Below are positions 63,492 through 64,000 of a DNA stretch of 64,000 nt, piece by piece. The translations under genes were made by a program, and so were the position numbers. Each line of letters begins with the position of its first letter. The stretch's first letter is position 1. The stretch is taken from positions 4,683,001 through 4,747,000 of the forward strand of contig CP001769.1 in assembly GCA_000024525.1 (NCBI GenBank). The letters run 5' to 3'. Source of the DNA: Spirosoma linguale DSM 74. Lineage in GTDB: Bacteria; Bacteroidota; Bacteroidia; Cytophagales; Spirosomataceae. The notes beneath the pieces were generated by a model. That model was not told the origin of the DNA. It worked only from the letters and a program-made list of their open reading frames with translations, and ran no database searches.

Positions 63492-64000
63492 ATGAGTCAA
63501 CAACCCTTCTCCTGGGAGTTATTTTCCAAAGCACCGGTCGTCGGTATTATCCGGGGGCTAAAACCCGACGATATTCATCATATCATGCCTGTTTATCGGG
63601 AAGCCGGATTGACGACGATTGAGATCACGATGAATACCGACTATGCCGAAGCCATCATCCAAAACGCGGTAAAATACCATAGCGAGGGGCTGAACATCGG
63701 AGCCGGAACAGTCTGCACATTGGAAGACCTGGAAAAGGCACTGGCTGCTGGTGCTCAGTTCATTGTAACGCCTGTGCTCGAAAAAAAAGTCATAAAAGCC
63801 TGCGTCAAGCACGGTGTACCCATTTTCCCGGGAGCCTTCACGCCATCGGAAATCTACAAAGCCTGGTCGCTGGGGGCATCGATGGTTAAAATTTACCCGG
63901 CTACATCACTCGGCCCCGATTACGTCAAAGACCTCAAAGCCCCCCTCAACCAGTTGAAACTCATGCCCACCGGCGGTATCAGTCTGGACAACATGGCCGC
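63492..64000 (+). CDS. KDPG/KDPGal aldolase, truncated by the window end
   Basis: The first 169 residues of a class I aldolase of the Eda/DgoA type. Visible are PVVGIIRGLKPDD, the catalytic Glu44 in TIEITM, GAGTVCTLED, TPVLEKKVI and Schiff-base Lys133 in SMVKIYPATS, followed by LMPTGGI. It splits 2-keto-3-deoxy-6-phosphogalactonate or -gluconate into pyruvate and glyceraldehyde 3-phosphate. With DgoK next to it, the galacto substrate is more likely. The frame is open at the window edge, so the last residues are missing. ATG 63492 follows an AT-rich repeat. Confidence 0.93.
   Translation, partial: MSQQPFSWELFSKAPVVGIIRGLKPDDIHHIMPVYREAGLTTIEITMNTDYAEAIIQNAVKYHSEGLNIGAGTVCTLEDLEKALAAGAQFIVTPVLEKKVIKACVKHGVPIFPGAFTPSEIYKAWSLGASMVKIYPATSLGPDYVKDLKAPLNQLKLMPTGGISLDNMA

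Overview
The window comes from a Bacteroidota chromosome, most likely a Cytophagales bacterium of the Spirosoma type. The evidence is two SusC/SusD pairs, a secreted protein with delta-60 repeats and a type IX-like sorting tail, LytTR and HisKA_2 two-component genes, TAnnTTTG-type promoters (clear before rpmH, arsR and lacI) and Tat-exported enzymes. The genus is an inference; no rRNA or marker gene here settles it. No tRNA, rRNA, CRISPR array, transposase or phage gene was seen.

Layout. 1-7.8 kb: a RidA-like lipoprotein, a DUF1624/HGSNAT membrane protein, an AT-rich GNAT-cupin pair, then two small exported proteins followed by a large beta-propeller histidine kinase. 8-21.8 kb: mainly minus-strand genes (YdcF, an M20 peptidase, a 1100-residue delta-60 repeat protein, a DUF4907-like protein, an amidase, a GH130-like protein, an M61 peptidase), with a plus-strand chloroperoxidase-type hydrolase and a PAS histidine kinase among them. 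21.9-30.3 kb: rpmH-rnpA, a CtpA-type S41 protease, a DUF4932 HExxH protein coupled to a LytS/LytR-type pair, and an SDR-quinone reductase-AraC operon. 30.3-33.1 kb: lutABC for L-lactate oxidation. 33.4-36.7 kb: a P-loop kinase-like protein, a GH39 glycosidase and a PAP2 phosphatase. 36.9-40.3 kb: an arsenic operon, arsR-arsM-arsN1-arsC-acr3, with two palindromic operators. 40.4-43.8 kb: a small secreted protein, a TPR protein and purine nucleoside phosphorylase.

44-64 kb is the most interesting part: a co-directional sugar-acid locus of lacI, an enolase-superfamily dehydratase, susC1-susD1, a ManD/RspA-like dehydratase, dgoD, susC2-susD2, a mutarotase-like protein, a PQQ dehydrogenase with a cytochrome c domain, dgoK and a KDPG/KDPGal aldolase cut by the window end. 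The parts fit an oxidative De Ley-Doudoroff pathway: aldose to aldonate (PQQ enzyme), aldonate to 2-keto-3-deoxy acid (dehydratases), phosphorylation (DgoK), then cleavage to pyruvate and glyceraldehyde 3-phosphate. All three dehydratases carry twin-arginine signals and all five catalytic positions with identical spacing, so oxidation and dehydration probably happen in the periplasm, with SusCD pairs importing the substrate. I know of no described system with this arrangement; that novelty is an inference.

A second theme is DNA structure. Many intergenic gaps hold long, nearly perfect palindromes. Some share a short core (GCCATATC type, gtcgggt type, acgggct type) but have locus-specific arms that are also inverted, which suggests REP-like elements enlarged by local inverted duplication. 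In the sugar-acid locus they divide the gene string into modules.
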